Source: Muricauda sp. SCSIO 64092 (GTDB lineage: Bacteria; Bacteroidota; Bacteroidia; Flavobacteriales; Flavobacteriaceae). From it: 64,000 nucleotides of DNA. Position numbers and translations under genes: made by a program. The notes under the pieces were generated by a model. That model had not been told where the DNA came from and did not search any database. It saw only the letters and a program-made list of their open reading frames with translations. Positions 19,977 through 27,539 of the stretch are shown here, one piece after another. Where the stretch lies: assembly GCF_023016285.1 (NCBI RefSeq), contig NZ_CP095413.1, positions 1,798,001-1,862,000 of the forward strand, given 5' to 3'. The first letter of the stretch is position 1. The number at the start of each line of letters is the position of its first letter.

Positions 19977-21455
19977 ATGACACATAAGAAAGCAAAAAAT
20001 GAGAGAAGGGACTTTTTAAAAAAGTCGGGGGTAGCCTTGGCAGGCATTTCCATAGTACCAAGCCATGTCATTTCAGGAATGGGCCATACCGCCCCAAGCG
20101 ATAAACTGAATATCGCCGGTATCGGTGTAGGCGGAATGGGCCGCGCAAACCTGAGAAATATGAACACCCAGAATATTGTGGCCCTGGTAGATGTGGATTG
20201 GAAATATGCCAAACGCTGTTTCGATGACTATCCCGATGCAAAAAAGTACAAGGATTATCGAAAAATGCTGGATGAAATGGGTAAGGATGTAGATGCGGTG
20301 GTGATCGCTACCCCAGACCATACCCACTACGTTTCCGCAGCGGATTCCATGCGGATGGGCAAACACGTTTATCTCCAAAAGCCCTTGACACATTCCGTAT
20401 ATGAATCCCGAAAACTCCGAGAACTTGCCCAAGAGACCGGAGTTGCCACCCAAATGGGGAATCAGGGGAACTCCAGTGATGATATGCGAAAAGTATGTGA
20501 ATGGATTTGGAATGGCGAAATTGGAACAATAACCAAAGTGGATGCCTGGACAAATCGTCCCATATGGCCACAAGGGTTGGAAAGACCGTTGGAAACACCT
20601 TCCCTGCCTCCCACCCTGGACTGGGACCTGTTCATTGGACCAGCCGAATGGCGTCCTTACCACCCATCCTATACCCCATGGAACTGGAGGGCCTGGTGGG
20701 ATTTTGGAACCGGGGCGTTGGGAGATATGGCATGCCATATCATGGATCCAGTCTATAAAGCGTTGAATTTAGGATTCCCATATGCTTTTGAGGCCTCTTC
20801 TTCCCAGGTGAACACGGAAAGTGCACCCATATCGGAAAAAGTAACCTATTATTTTGGCGAGCGGCCAAAGAAAGGAAAGGTAAAAATGCCGGCCGTACAG
20901 TTTACTTGGTATGATGGCGGTCTGACCCCAAAACGTCCTGAAGGACTAAAACCTGGCGTATTCCTGGGAGACTGGGGAGGTGGTGCAATTTTTTATGGCT
21001 CCAAAGGAACCCTTATATGCGGAACCTATGCGAGGGATCCATTTATCATAGGTAGAGAGGACAATCCACCTCGGGTCACCAATGAATTGCGAAGAATTCC
21101 GAATGCCATGGAAGGCGGCCATGAAATGGATTGGGTCCGTGCGTGTAAGGAAAGTAAGGAAAACCGCGTGGAGTGTAGTTCCAATTTTGAATATGCAGGA
21201 CCATTGAACGAAACGGTCGTTGCTGGAAATCTTGCTGTACGTTTACAAGATTTACGTAGAAGATTGGAATGGGATGCCGAAAATATGAAGATCACGAACA
21301 TCAGCGATACGGATGAAATTCGAGTGGTAACCACGGATAGTTTTACCGTAATTGATGGTGATCCAAAATTTGATACGCAATACGCCAATTTAAATGCAAA
21401 AGAAGCGGCTGAGAGCTATATCAAAAAGACCTATAGGGAAGGTTGGAGCTATTAA
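19977..21455 (+). CDS. Tat-exported Gfo/Idh/MocA-family oxidoreductase
   Basis: 492 residues. The N-terminus has a twin-arginine signal (ERRDFLKKSGVALAGISIV), so it is exported folded with its nucleotide cofactor. A Rossmann fold starts at about residue 45 (IAGIGVGGMGRANLRNM), followed by the catalytic-region motif LQKPLTHSV, the (E/Q)KP motif of the family. The C-terminal domain is long and contains FIGPAEWRPYHPSYTPWNWR, typical of the exported Bacteroidota subgroup acting on sugars. It precedes a DUF1080 lipoprotein by 20 bp. Known pairs of this kind oxidise a sugar at C3 and cleave the resulting 3-keto-glycoside. The substrate here is unknown. Confidence 0.88.
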   Translation: MTHKKAKNERRDFLKKSGVALAGISIVPSHVISGMGHTAPSDKLNIAGIGVGGMGRANLRNMNTQNIVALVDVDWKYAKRCFDDYPDAKKYKDYRKMLDEMGKDVDAVVIATPDHTHYVSAADSMRMGKHVYLQKPLTHSVYESRKLRELAQETGVATQMGNQGNSSDDMRKVCEWIWNGEIGTITKVDAWTNRPIWPQGLERPLETPSLPPTLDWDLFIGPAEWRPYHPSYTPWNWRAWWDFGTGALGDMACHIMDPVYKALNLGFPYAFEASSSQVNTESAPISEKVTYYFGERPKKGKVKMPAVQFTWYDGGLTPKRPEGLKPGVFLGDWGGGAIFYGSKGTLICGTYARDPFIIGREDNPPRVTNELRRIPNAMEGGHEMDWVRACKESKENRVECSSNFEYAGPLNETVVAGNLAVRLQDLRRRLEWDAENMKITNISDTDEIRVVTTDSFTVIDGDPKFDTQYANLNAKEAAESYIKKTYREGWSY

Positions 21456-21475
21456 TAACAAACAAAACAAAGTCA

Positions 21476-22279
21476 ATGAAAAAATCACAAATAATTGTAG
21501 TGGTGCTCGCAGGACTGTTATTTTCCTGTAATTCTTCCAAAAAAGAAGAAAAACAAGCAGCACAGGAAGAACCGGCAATGGAAAAAACCGAGACGGCAAT
21601 GGTACCCAATGCCCTTACCGATGAAGAAAAGGCAGAAGGTTGGAAACTCCTATTTGACGGGGAAGGCCCATCCGGTTGGAGGAGTTACGGAAAGGAAACT
21701 TTCCCTGACGGCTGGGTCATTGCAGATGGTATGATACACTGTCCCGGTTCCGGCAGGGGCGAAGCCGGAGGAAAGGATAGAGGGGATATCATTTATGGAG
21801 GTTCCATGTTTTCAAATTTTCACTTGAAATTGGAATGGAAAATTTCCGAAGGTGGTAATTCCGGTATATTCTACTTAGGACAGGAATCCGATGACCTTGA
21901 TTATATCTGGAAAACCGCTCCGGAAATGCAGGTTTTGGACAATGACAAACACCCCGATGCAAAGATGGGTGCGGATGGAAACCGACAAGCGGGATCCCTA
22001 TATGACCTTATTCCCGCCAAGCCTCAAAATGCAAAGCCCGTTGGGGAGTGGAACCAAGTGGAAATAATGGTCTACAAAGGTTCTGTTTGGCATAAAATGA
22101 ATGGGGAAAAGGTAGTGGAATATCATTTGTGGACCCCAGAATGGAATGAAATGGTAGCGGGAAGCAAATTCCCGGGATTAAATGAAAATTGGGCCGATGT
22201 TGCCACTGAGGGTTATATTGGTTTACAGGACCACGGCGATGATGTGTGGTTCCGAAATATAAAAATCAAGGAGCTTTAA
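21476..22279 (+). CDS. DUF1080 lipoprotein, 3-keto-disaccharide hydrolase domain
   Basis: 267 residues from ATG 21476. An in-frame TTG at 21443 would overlap the upstream gene and puts 11 residues before the signal. The N-terminus VVVLAGLLFSC is a lipobox. A Glu/Lys-rich linker follows, then the DUF1080 beta-sandwich (LLFDGEGPSGWRSYG ... KLEWKISEGGNSGIFY ... GYIGLQDHGDDVWFRNIKI). The GNSG and LQDHG motifs are those of the family, now known to include 3-keto-glycoside hydrolases. It forms a two-gene operon with the Gfo/Idh/MocA oxidoreductase and is followed by two hairpins. Confidence 0.88.
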   Translation: MKKSQIIVVVLAGLLFSCNSSKKEEKQAAQEEPAMEKTETAMVPNALTDEEKAEGWKLLFDGEGPSGWRSYGKETFPDGWVIADGMIHCPGSGRGEAGGKDRGDIIYGGSMFSNFHLKLEWKISEGGNSGIFYLGQESDDLDYIWKTAPEMQVLDNDKHPDAKMGADGNRQAGSLYDLIPAKPQNAKPVGEWNQVEIMVYKGSVWHKMNGEKVVEYHLWTPEWNEMVAGSKFPGLNENWADVATEGYIGLQDHGDDVWFRNIKIKEL

Positions 22280-22280
22280 T

Positions 22281-22307
22281 CCAATGGGTCCCTAAGGGAC
22301 CCATTGG
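22281..22307. terminator. Perfect 12-bp hairpin after the DUF1080 gene
   Basis: CCAATGGGTCCC / GGGACCCATTGG around a 3-base loop, starting directly after the stop codon region. It precedes a second, T-tailed hairpin, so the pair likely ends transcription of the oxidoreductase operon. Confidence 0.6.
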
Positions 22308-22319
22308 ATCCATAGGAAT

Positions 22320-22350
22320 AAAAAGCACGGTTTTAAACCGTGCTTTTTTA
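22320..22350 (+). terminator. Rho-independent terminator
   Basis: AAAGCACGGTTT / AAACCGTGCTTT hairpin followed by a T-run (22344-22349); the A-run on the left makes it usable in both directions. Confidence 0.8.
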
Positions 22351-22576
22351 ATTTTGGTAAACACGTGATCATATTGTCACCAAGGCATTTTCAAAGCCCT
22401 TTGAATACCTCTTGGTGAATTGGACAAAACCTTACGGACAATTTATCCTATATCCTCACATTCGGATACTGGTACACGAACGCTTTATGGCACAGACCGT
22501 TGGGATTTCTTCCATATCCAAGGCCATTTTTTTGTATTGTGCTCCTGAATAGCCTTCAACCTAACTGTGAACTTTA

Positions 22577-22713
22577 GAGCCAAAATTTTAGTCCTTAACT
22601 ATGGCTATGCCTTTCCATCGCCCCGGCTCGCCCATAGCTTTCGCTATGTCGTGCCTCGTTCCGCACTAAAAATGACCTATAACAATTCCAATCACAAATT
22701 CCCAAACAGGCTC
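22577..22713 (-). repeat. Internally deleted miniature element in the stop codon of the RR-flavoprotein gene
   Basis: Bases 22652-22713 are the reverse complement of the first about 62 bases of the element at 51896, with 2 mismatches seen. The other end keeps only GAGCC before joining the internal AAAATTTTAGTCC palindrome arm. TTA flanks both sides (22574-22576 and 22714-22716), fitting a TNA target duplication. On the minus strand the right-hand TTA is the TAA stop of the flavoprotein gene. The rest of the spacer 22351-22576 shows nothing else recognisable. Confidence 0.7.
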
Positions 22714-24375
22714 TTAGTTCTCGTTCAAATATTTGTGTACCAAACTGATGGACATAGAACCCTCGCCAACGGCAGAGGCAACACGGTTCATCGCCCCACT
22801 GCGCACATCACCGGAGGCAAAAATACCCGGTACACTGGTTTCCAAAAGATAAGGTGTTTTGTCCTGTTTCCATACCAGGCTTCCGTTTTCGTGGTCCAAT
22901 ACCTCCCGTCCAGTGACTAAAAAGCCCTTTTTATCCTTTAGGAACAGATTACCCGTCCACTCGGTATAGGGTTTTGCCCCAATAAAGATAAAGATGGCCC
23001 TTGCCTCGTGGTCCGTTTCCTGGCCACTTATATTATTGCGCAGCACTAAAGCTTCTAAATGACTATCGCCTTTGGCCTCAATAATTTCCGAATTGGGCAG
23101 GATCTCAATATTGGCCGTAGTATTGATTTGGTCTATCAAATACGAACTCATGGTGGACACCAGGGAATCACGGCGAATTACGATATATACCTTTTTTGCA
23201 AACTTGGATAGGTACATCGCACCTTGACCGGCACTATTCCCACCACCTACAACGTATACTTCCCCGTTCTTACAGGTATGCGCTTCCGTAGTAGCCGCGC
23301 CATAATACACTCCGGCACCCGTGAATTCTTCCATCCCCTTATTAGGAAGTTTACGATAATCAACACCCGTGGCAATGACCACTGTTTTGCTCTTCACCTG
23401 GGCGTTGTTGGACAAGGTAAGGGTTTTGTAGGAATCCTTGACCTCAATGGCCTTGACCTCAACAGGGGATAGGAACTCAATGCCAAAACGAGTTGCTTGG
23501 GTAATGGCGCGCCGGGCCAAATCAGAACCACTAAGTCCTTTGGGAAAACCCAAATAGTTTTCGATGCGTGAACTTGTTCCCGCTTGCCCTCCCGGGGCTT
23601 TTTTATCAATGAGAAGGGTCTTAAGCCCTTCACTTCCTCCATAAACCGCCGCGGCCAATCCTGCTGGCCCCGCTCCTATGATGATGACATCGTACAGTTC
23701 TTCCTGGGCTTTGATATTGAGCCCCAATTTTTCAGCAATGGTGGTAAGCTTCGGATTTTTCAATAAGCTGCCGTCCTCGAGGAAAACTACGGGCAAGTCT
23801 TTGTCTTCCAGAGAATTGCTTTCACTTAATTCTTTGGCCGTTGCATCATTTTCAATATTCAGGAATTGGTAGGGAAACATATTGCCCGCCAAAAAATCCT
23901 TGATATAATGTGTGTTGGGTGAAAATTGATACCCCACTATCCGCAGGCCTGTAAATGGCGGTGAGTAATGCGCCAACCAATCCTGGAGGACATCATCAAT
24001 TACAGGAAACAGTTTTTCTTCAGGTGGGTTCCAGGGTTTTAGCAAGTAGTAATCAAGCTGAACATCATTTATGGCCTTGATGGCAGCATCAGTATCGGAA
24101 TATGCGGTAAGCAGGACACGTTTGGCCTGTGGAAAAGTGACCAATGCCTTTTCCAAAAAATCGACCCCCAGCATTTCCGGCATACGTTGATCAGAAAGGA
24201 AGAGCGCCGCTTCCTCACCTTTGTTCTTCAAGGAAACAATGGCTTCCAGCGCCTCATTGGCAGAGGTGGTGGCCATGATTCGGTAATCGTTTCGGTAACG
24301 TGAACGAAGGTCACTTCGAATGGCGGCCAATACTTGGGCATCATCGTCCACAGCTAGTATAATGGGTTTTTTCAC
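22714..24375 (-). CDS. Fused response regulator / thioredoxin-reductase-like flavoprotein
   Basis: 553 residues from GTG 24375, 7 bp after the kinase stop. The longer frame to 24432 would overlap the kinase and adds a tail unlike the family. Residues 1-130 are a receiver domain (ILAVDDDAQV; phospho-acceptor Asp in FLSDQRMPEM; Lys in LLKPWN). From about 225 there is an FAD-binding domain (IIGAGPAGLAAAVYG), an NADPH site (VVGGGNSAGQGA) and the FAD end motif (IFASGDVRS). At the place where thioredoxin reductase carries CxxC the sequence reads YYGAATTEAHTC, so the redox disulfide is absent. Its partner is the upstream histidine kinase. The output is presumably electron transfer controlled by phosphorylation (inference). 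Confidence 0.9.
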   Translation of the reverse strand: MKKPIILAVDDDAQVLAAIRSDLRSRYRNDYRIMATTSANEALEAIVSLKNKGEEAALFLSDQRMPEMLGVDFLEKALVTFPQAKRVLLTAYSDTDAAIKAINDVQLDYYLLKPWNPPEEKLFPVIDDVLQDWLAHYSPPFTGLRIVGYQFSPNTHYIKDFLAGNMFPYQFLNIENDATAKELSESNSLEDKDLPVVFLEDGSLLKNPKLTTIAEKLGLNIKAQEELYDVIIIGAGPAGLAAAVYGGSEGLKTLLIDKKAPGGQAGTSSRIENYLGFPKGLSGSDLARRAITQATRFGIEFLSPVEVKAIEVKDSYKTLTLSNNAQVKSKTVVIATGVDYRKLPNKGMEEFTGAGVYYGAATTEAHTCKNGEVYVVGGGNSAGQGAMYLSKFAKKVYIVIRRDSLVSTMSSYLIDQINTTANIEILPNSEIIEAKGDSHLEALVLRNNISGQETDHEARAIFIFIGAKPYTEWTGNLFLKDKKGFLVTGREVLDHENGSLVWKQDKTPYLLETSVPGIFASGDVRSGAMNRVASAVGEGSMSISLVHKYLNEN

Positions 24376-24382
24376 GGAAATC

Positions 24383-25774
24383 TTATTCTGGATTAGGGTC
24401 AATGGGCAAGCAAACCTCAAAAATGGTCTCACCAGGTTTTGAAGTGGCCTTTACCTGACCGTTATGTTGCTTTATTATTTTTTGGGTTACGTCCAATCCA
24501 AGACCTGTCCCCTTACCTACTTCCTTGGTCGTATAAAAGGGTTCAAAAATGTGGTTCAGGTGTTCCTGGGCAATGCCGTGGCCATTATCCTGTACATAGG
24601 TATAGGCAAAATTTTCAGTTGCCTTTGTGCGTATGGTCAATCGGCCTCCTTTTGGGGGCAAGGCATCTATGGCATTATCAATAAGATTTGTCCATACTTG
24701 ATTCAATTCGCCTGGTAGCCCCATGATTTTTGGCATGGCTTCATCAAATTCCGTGACCACCTCATGTCCTACTTTGCGCAATTTATGATTAAGCACGTTC
24801 AACGTACTTTGGATACCCTGGTGAAGGTCCAACCATTGAAAGTCCAGGCTCTGGTCCATGTAGGAATACGTCTTTACGGACTGTATGAGTGTTTCAATTC
24901 GAGATGAGGCCTCTTTAATATCAGTTACCGTTTTATTCGTGGTCATGTTCTGCACAATCCATTTGAGGACAGGATTGAAATCCTCTTCCCTGAGCAATGA
25001 CTTTACAAATTGCAGGTCTTCAATATTGAACTGATATTCCACCAATAGGGGTACCAAGTCATATTTATCATCAAGACTACATTCTGAAAACCAGTCGTAC
25101 AACTCGTCTTCCAAAGTGTTTTGCTCCAACAATGTAAGTTCCGAGGGCTTTTCCGTTAGCTTCTGATACATAAAGTTGTTAACGGCGTCTATGGCTGCAT
25201 CATCGGTCTTTATTTTAATGACCCGTTTAAAATCGGCCGGCAATCCCATAAGGTGCTGTTCCAATAAGGAAGCACTGCGGACCATTGCCGAGGCGGGATT
25301 GTTCAATTCATGCGCCAGACCGGCAGAAAGTTTTCCCAAAGCGATCAGTTTCTCATTCTGTACCTCGATTTGGGTGATGTTTCGGATACGGTTGTTCATT
25401 TCATGGACCAGGACTTCCGTCAACTCATAATGGTCCCTGATCAACTCCCGCATTTTTTCCCGATGTAGCTTCCCCACCCTTGCCGGTTTTCTGGCAACGG
25501 CAAAACCAGTGGCCTGCTTTGCCCTTGAAAAAGGGAGCATCCCCGTAATATCATGTTTTTGCAAGCGGCCAAAAGCCTTTCTATTGTTATTGTTTACCAG
25601 GTACAACTCAAAATCACCTTCAAAAATGAGCATCAAATGGTCTATTGGGCTACCCTTTTGGAAAAGAAACCCCCCTTTGGGAATATCCACCATTTCCATA
25701 TGCCTACTTAACCATTGCAACTGCACCTTGGGCACATTATTGAGTTTGGAAAAGTCATTTAACGCCTCAATCAT
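24383..25774 (-). CDS. Histidine kinase with N-terminal cyclic-nucleotide-binding-like domain
   Basis: 463 residues. Residues about 10-125 form a Crp-like cNMP-binding beta-roll (VDIPKGGFLFQKGSPIDHL ... FEGDFELYL). The H-box is GKLSAGLAHELNNPASA (about 150-166). The ATPase domain is C-terminal, with N-box NQVWTNLIDNAIDALP, G1 DNGHGIA and G2 GKGTGLGLDVT. There is no transmembrane segment, so it is a cytosolic sensor. It is the first gene of a two-gene operon with the response regulator-flavoprotein fusion, a pairing seen elsewhere in bacteria. Whether the first domain binds cAMP is not visible: the conserved phosphate-binding Arg motif is not obvious. It is divergent from the antiporter gene. 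Confidence 0.88.
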   Translation of the reverse strand: MIEALNDFSKLNNVPKVQLQWLSRHMEMVDIPKGGFLFQKGSPIDHLMLIFEGDFELYLVNNNNRKAFGRLQKHDITGMLPFSRAKQATGFAVARKPARVGKLHREKMRELIRDHYELTEVLVHEMNNRIRNITQIEVQNEKLIALGKLSAGLAHELNNPASAMVRSASLLEQHLMGLPADFKRVIKIKTDDAAIDAVNNFMYQKLTEKPSELTLLEQNTLEDELYDWFSECSLDDKYDLVPLLVEYQFNIEDLQFVKSLLREEDFNPVLKWIVQNMTTNKTVTDIKEASSRIETLIQSVKTYSYMDQSLDFQWLDLHQGIQSTLNVLNHKLRKVGHEVVTEFDEAMPKIMGLPGELNQVWTNLIDNAIDALPPKGGRLTIRTKATENFAYTYVQDNGHGIAQEHLNHIFEPFYTTKEVGKGTGLGLDVTQKIIKQHNGQVKATSKPGETIFEVCLPIDPNPE

Positions 25775-25933
25775 ACAGGATTCCTTTTATGTGAAAAAGC
25801 AAGTTTTTTCATAACTGAAAGATAGGGAACTTGTAGGGAAAAACCACCTATTGTATTTTGGCAGATACCGCATGGATTCTCCCTTAAGAAATCGCTTAAT
25901 ATTCGTAATTTCACCTTGCACTAAAACCAAGCT

Positions 25934-27124
25934 ATGCAGCATCATGTACTCCTTAACCTCTTCGCTATTTTCGGAGTTGCTACAGCAGTTATTATCATTT
26001 GTAAATTTTTGAAAATCCGATACATCATCGGTTATCTCATTACCGGTGTCCTGTTAAGTCCAAACACTACCTCTTATTTTGCAGATATGGAGGAGGTGGA
26101 AGTGTATGCCGAAATAGGCATCATCCTCTTGCTGTTCACCGTTGGACTGGAATTTTCGTTCAGCAATTTGAAGCGCATAAAAAACTACGTGCTCGTGGGC
26201 GGGGCCTCACAGGTGTTTTTTACCATATTCCTTACCGCAGCGCTCATTTGGTTGTTAATGCGCCCCTCTTTGGAGGAAAGCCTGTTTTGGGGCTTCCTCT
26301 ATGCCCTGAGCAGTACGGCCATCGTGGTCAAGGTGTTACAGGATAGCAACAAAATCAACACGCCCCATGGCAAGTTCATTTTGGCGGTCTTATTGTTCCA
26401 GGACATCATGATCGTCCCCCTTATGCTATTTACACCCATTTTGGCAGGTGCGGGGGAAAGCAGTGCCTTTGAGGCTTTGCTATGGTTATTGGGCAAATTG
26501 ATACTGATGGGTGGAATAGCCTATTTATTGGCACGATTTATTATTCCTTATTTCCTGAAGACGGTCATGAAAATACAAAGTCAGGAAGTTTTTTTGATTG
26601 CCCTGGTATTCATTGTGACCGGCATTGCCCTGTTGACCGAGAAATTGGGGCTGTCACTGGCATTGGGTGCCTTTATTGCCGGACTTATCATTGCTGAGAC
26701 GGATTACAACCGTATGGCCATTTCTTGCTTTTTACCCTTCCGGTACGTTTTCATGAGCTTTTTCTTTATTTCAATGGGCATGTTGTTGGATTATCGCATT
26801 TTCACTACGGATGGGGGATGGATCGTTTTCTGGTTCTTCTTTGCATTGACCGTTAAGGCCATTGCGGGCATTTTAGCTGTAAAAGTGATGAAACTGGAAT
26901 GGAAGACCGCCCTGGCCGTTGGCTTTTCCATTGCGCAGATTGGGGAGTTCTCTTTTGTATTGGCGCAAAGCGGATTGAAATACGAACTGATCAGCCAGAA
27001 CAACTATCAAATCTTTTTGGCCGTATCCATTTTGTTGATGTCCGTAACGCCCATAATCGTGACCCAGGCCGAACATATCCACCCCAGGTTTATCAAACTC
27101 CTCAAAATAAGGACCCATGGCTAA
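25934..27124 (+). CDS. Kef/CPA2-type cation:proton antiporter without RCK domain
   Basis: 396 residues, almost entirely 12-13 hydrophobic segments. CPA2 signatures are present: IRYIIGYLITGVLLSP near the N-terminus, LLLFTVGLEFSFSNLKR, ALSSTAIVVKVLQD, and LSLALGAFIAGLIIAETDY near the ion site. It ends soon after the last membrane segment, so the cytosolic KTN/RCK domain of KefB/KefC is missing. Such short forms are known in Bacteroidota. The last 8 bases overlap the start of the glutaredoxin-like gene, so the two are translated together. Ion (K or Na) cannot be read from the sequence. Confidence 0.88.
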   Translation: MQHHVLLNLFAIFGVATAVIIICKFLKIRYIIGYLITGVLLSPNTTSYFADMEEVEVYAEIGIILLLFTVGLEFSFSNLKRIKNYVLVGGASQVFFTIFLTAALIWLLMRPSLEESLFWGFLYALSSTAIVVKVLQDSNKINTPHGKFILAVLLFQDIMIVPLMLFTPILAGAGESSAFEALLWLLGKLILMGGIAYLLARFIIPYFLKTVMKIQSQEVFLIALVFIVTGIALLTEKLGLSLALGAFIAGLIIAETDYNRMAISCFLPFRYVFMSFFFISMGMLLDYRIFTTDGGWIVFWFFFALTVKAIAGILAVKVMKLEWKTALAVGFSIAQIGEFSFVLAQSGLKYELISQNNYQIFLAVSILLMSVTPIIVTQAEHIHPRFIKLLKIRTHG

Positions 27125-27377
27125 GGATACACTAAAACTATACGGCGCGGACTGGTGTCCCAAATCTGCCAATTTGCGCAATTACCTGCAATCGATTTGG
27201 GTTACATTTGACGACTACAACGTGGAGACCGATGCCGAGGCGGAACAAAGCGTTCGTAAACGCTACAATGGGGATTTAAAATTCCCAACGGTGACCTACG
27301 GTACCGATTTTCTAAAAAACCCTTCCCTTAAGGAGCTCGATATTTTCTTGGATAAATATGGGCTAAAAGACATTTGA
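27117..27377 (+). CDS. Glutaredoxin-like protein with CPKS motif
   Basis: 86 residues. A thioredoxin fold of glutaredoxin size: LKLYGADWCPKSANLRNYL carries the active-site Cys in a monothiol C-P-K-S setting, and FPTVTYG supplies the cis-Pro loop. Monothiol forms act in glutathione-type or bacillithiol-type deglutathionylation, or as Fe-S carriers. Here it overlaps the antiporter gene by 8 bp, so a role in redox control of that antiporter is a reasonable inference but untested. Confidence 0.82.
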   Translation: MAKDTLKLYGADWCPKSANLRNYLQSIWVTFDDYNVETDAEAEQSVRKRYNGDLKFPTVTYGTDFLKNPSLKELDIFLDKYGLKDI

Positions 27378-27461
27378 TCCATTCGTACCAGTTTTAATGT
27401 GTATTTGCATTAATCTGCAAAACACATGTCCCAGCAATTTTAAAAAAAATTAAAGTTAAGG

Positions 27462-27495
27462 TTAACATGAATGTACATGTTAAAACTTAACATGT
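27462..27495 (+). promoter_or_regulatory. Operator-like TTAACATG repeats upstream of TonB receptor gene
   Basis: A perfect inverted repeat TTAACATG (27462-27469) / CATGTTAA (27476-27483) with a 6-base spacer, followed by a third TTAACATG (27487-27494) in direct orientation. It sits 45-80 bases before the receptor start and is a likely regulator-binding site. The regulator is not known; the Crp/Fnr gene downstream of the receptor is one candidate. Confidence 0.5.
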
Positions 27496-27539
27496 AACCC
27501 CTCTGCCCCGGGTCTAGATTTACATTTCAATCAAAATGT

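Noticed and set aside
24376..24432. 19-codon N-terminal extension of the response regulator-flavoprotein gene
   Set aside because: It overlaps the kinase 3' end; the receiver domain begins naturally at GTG 24375.
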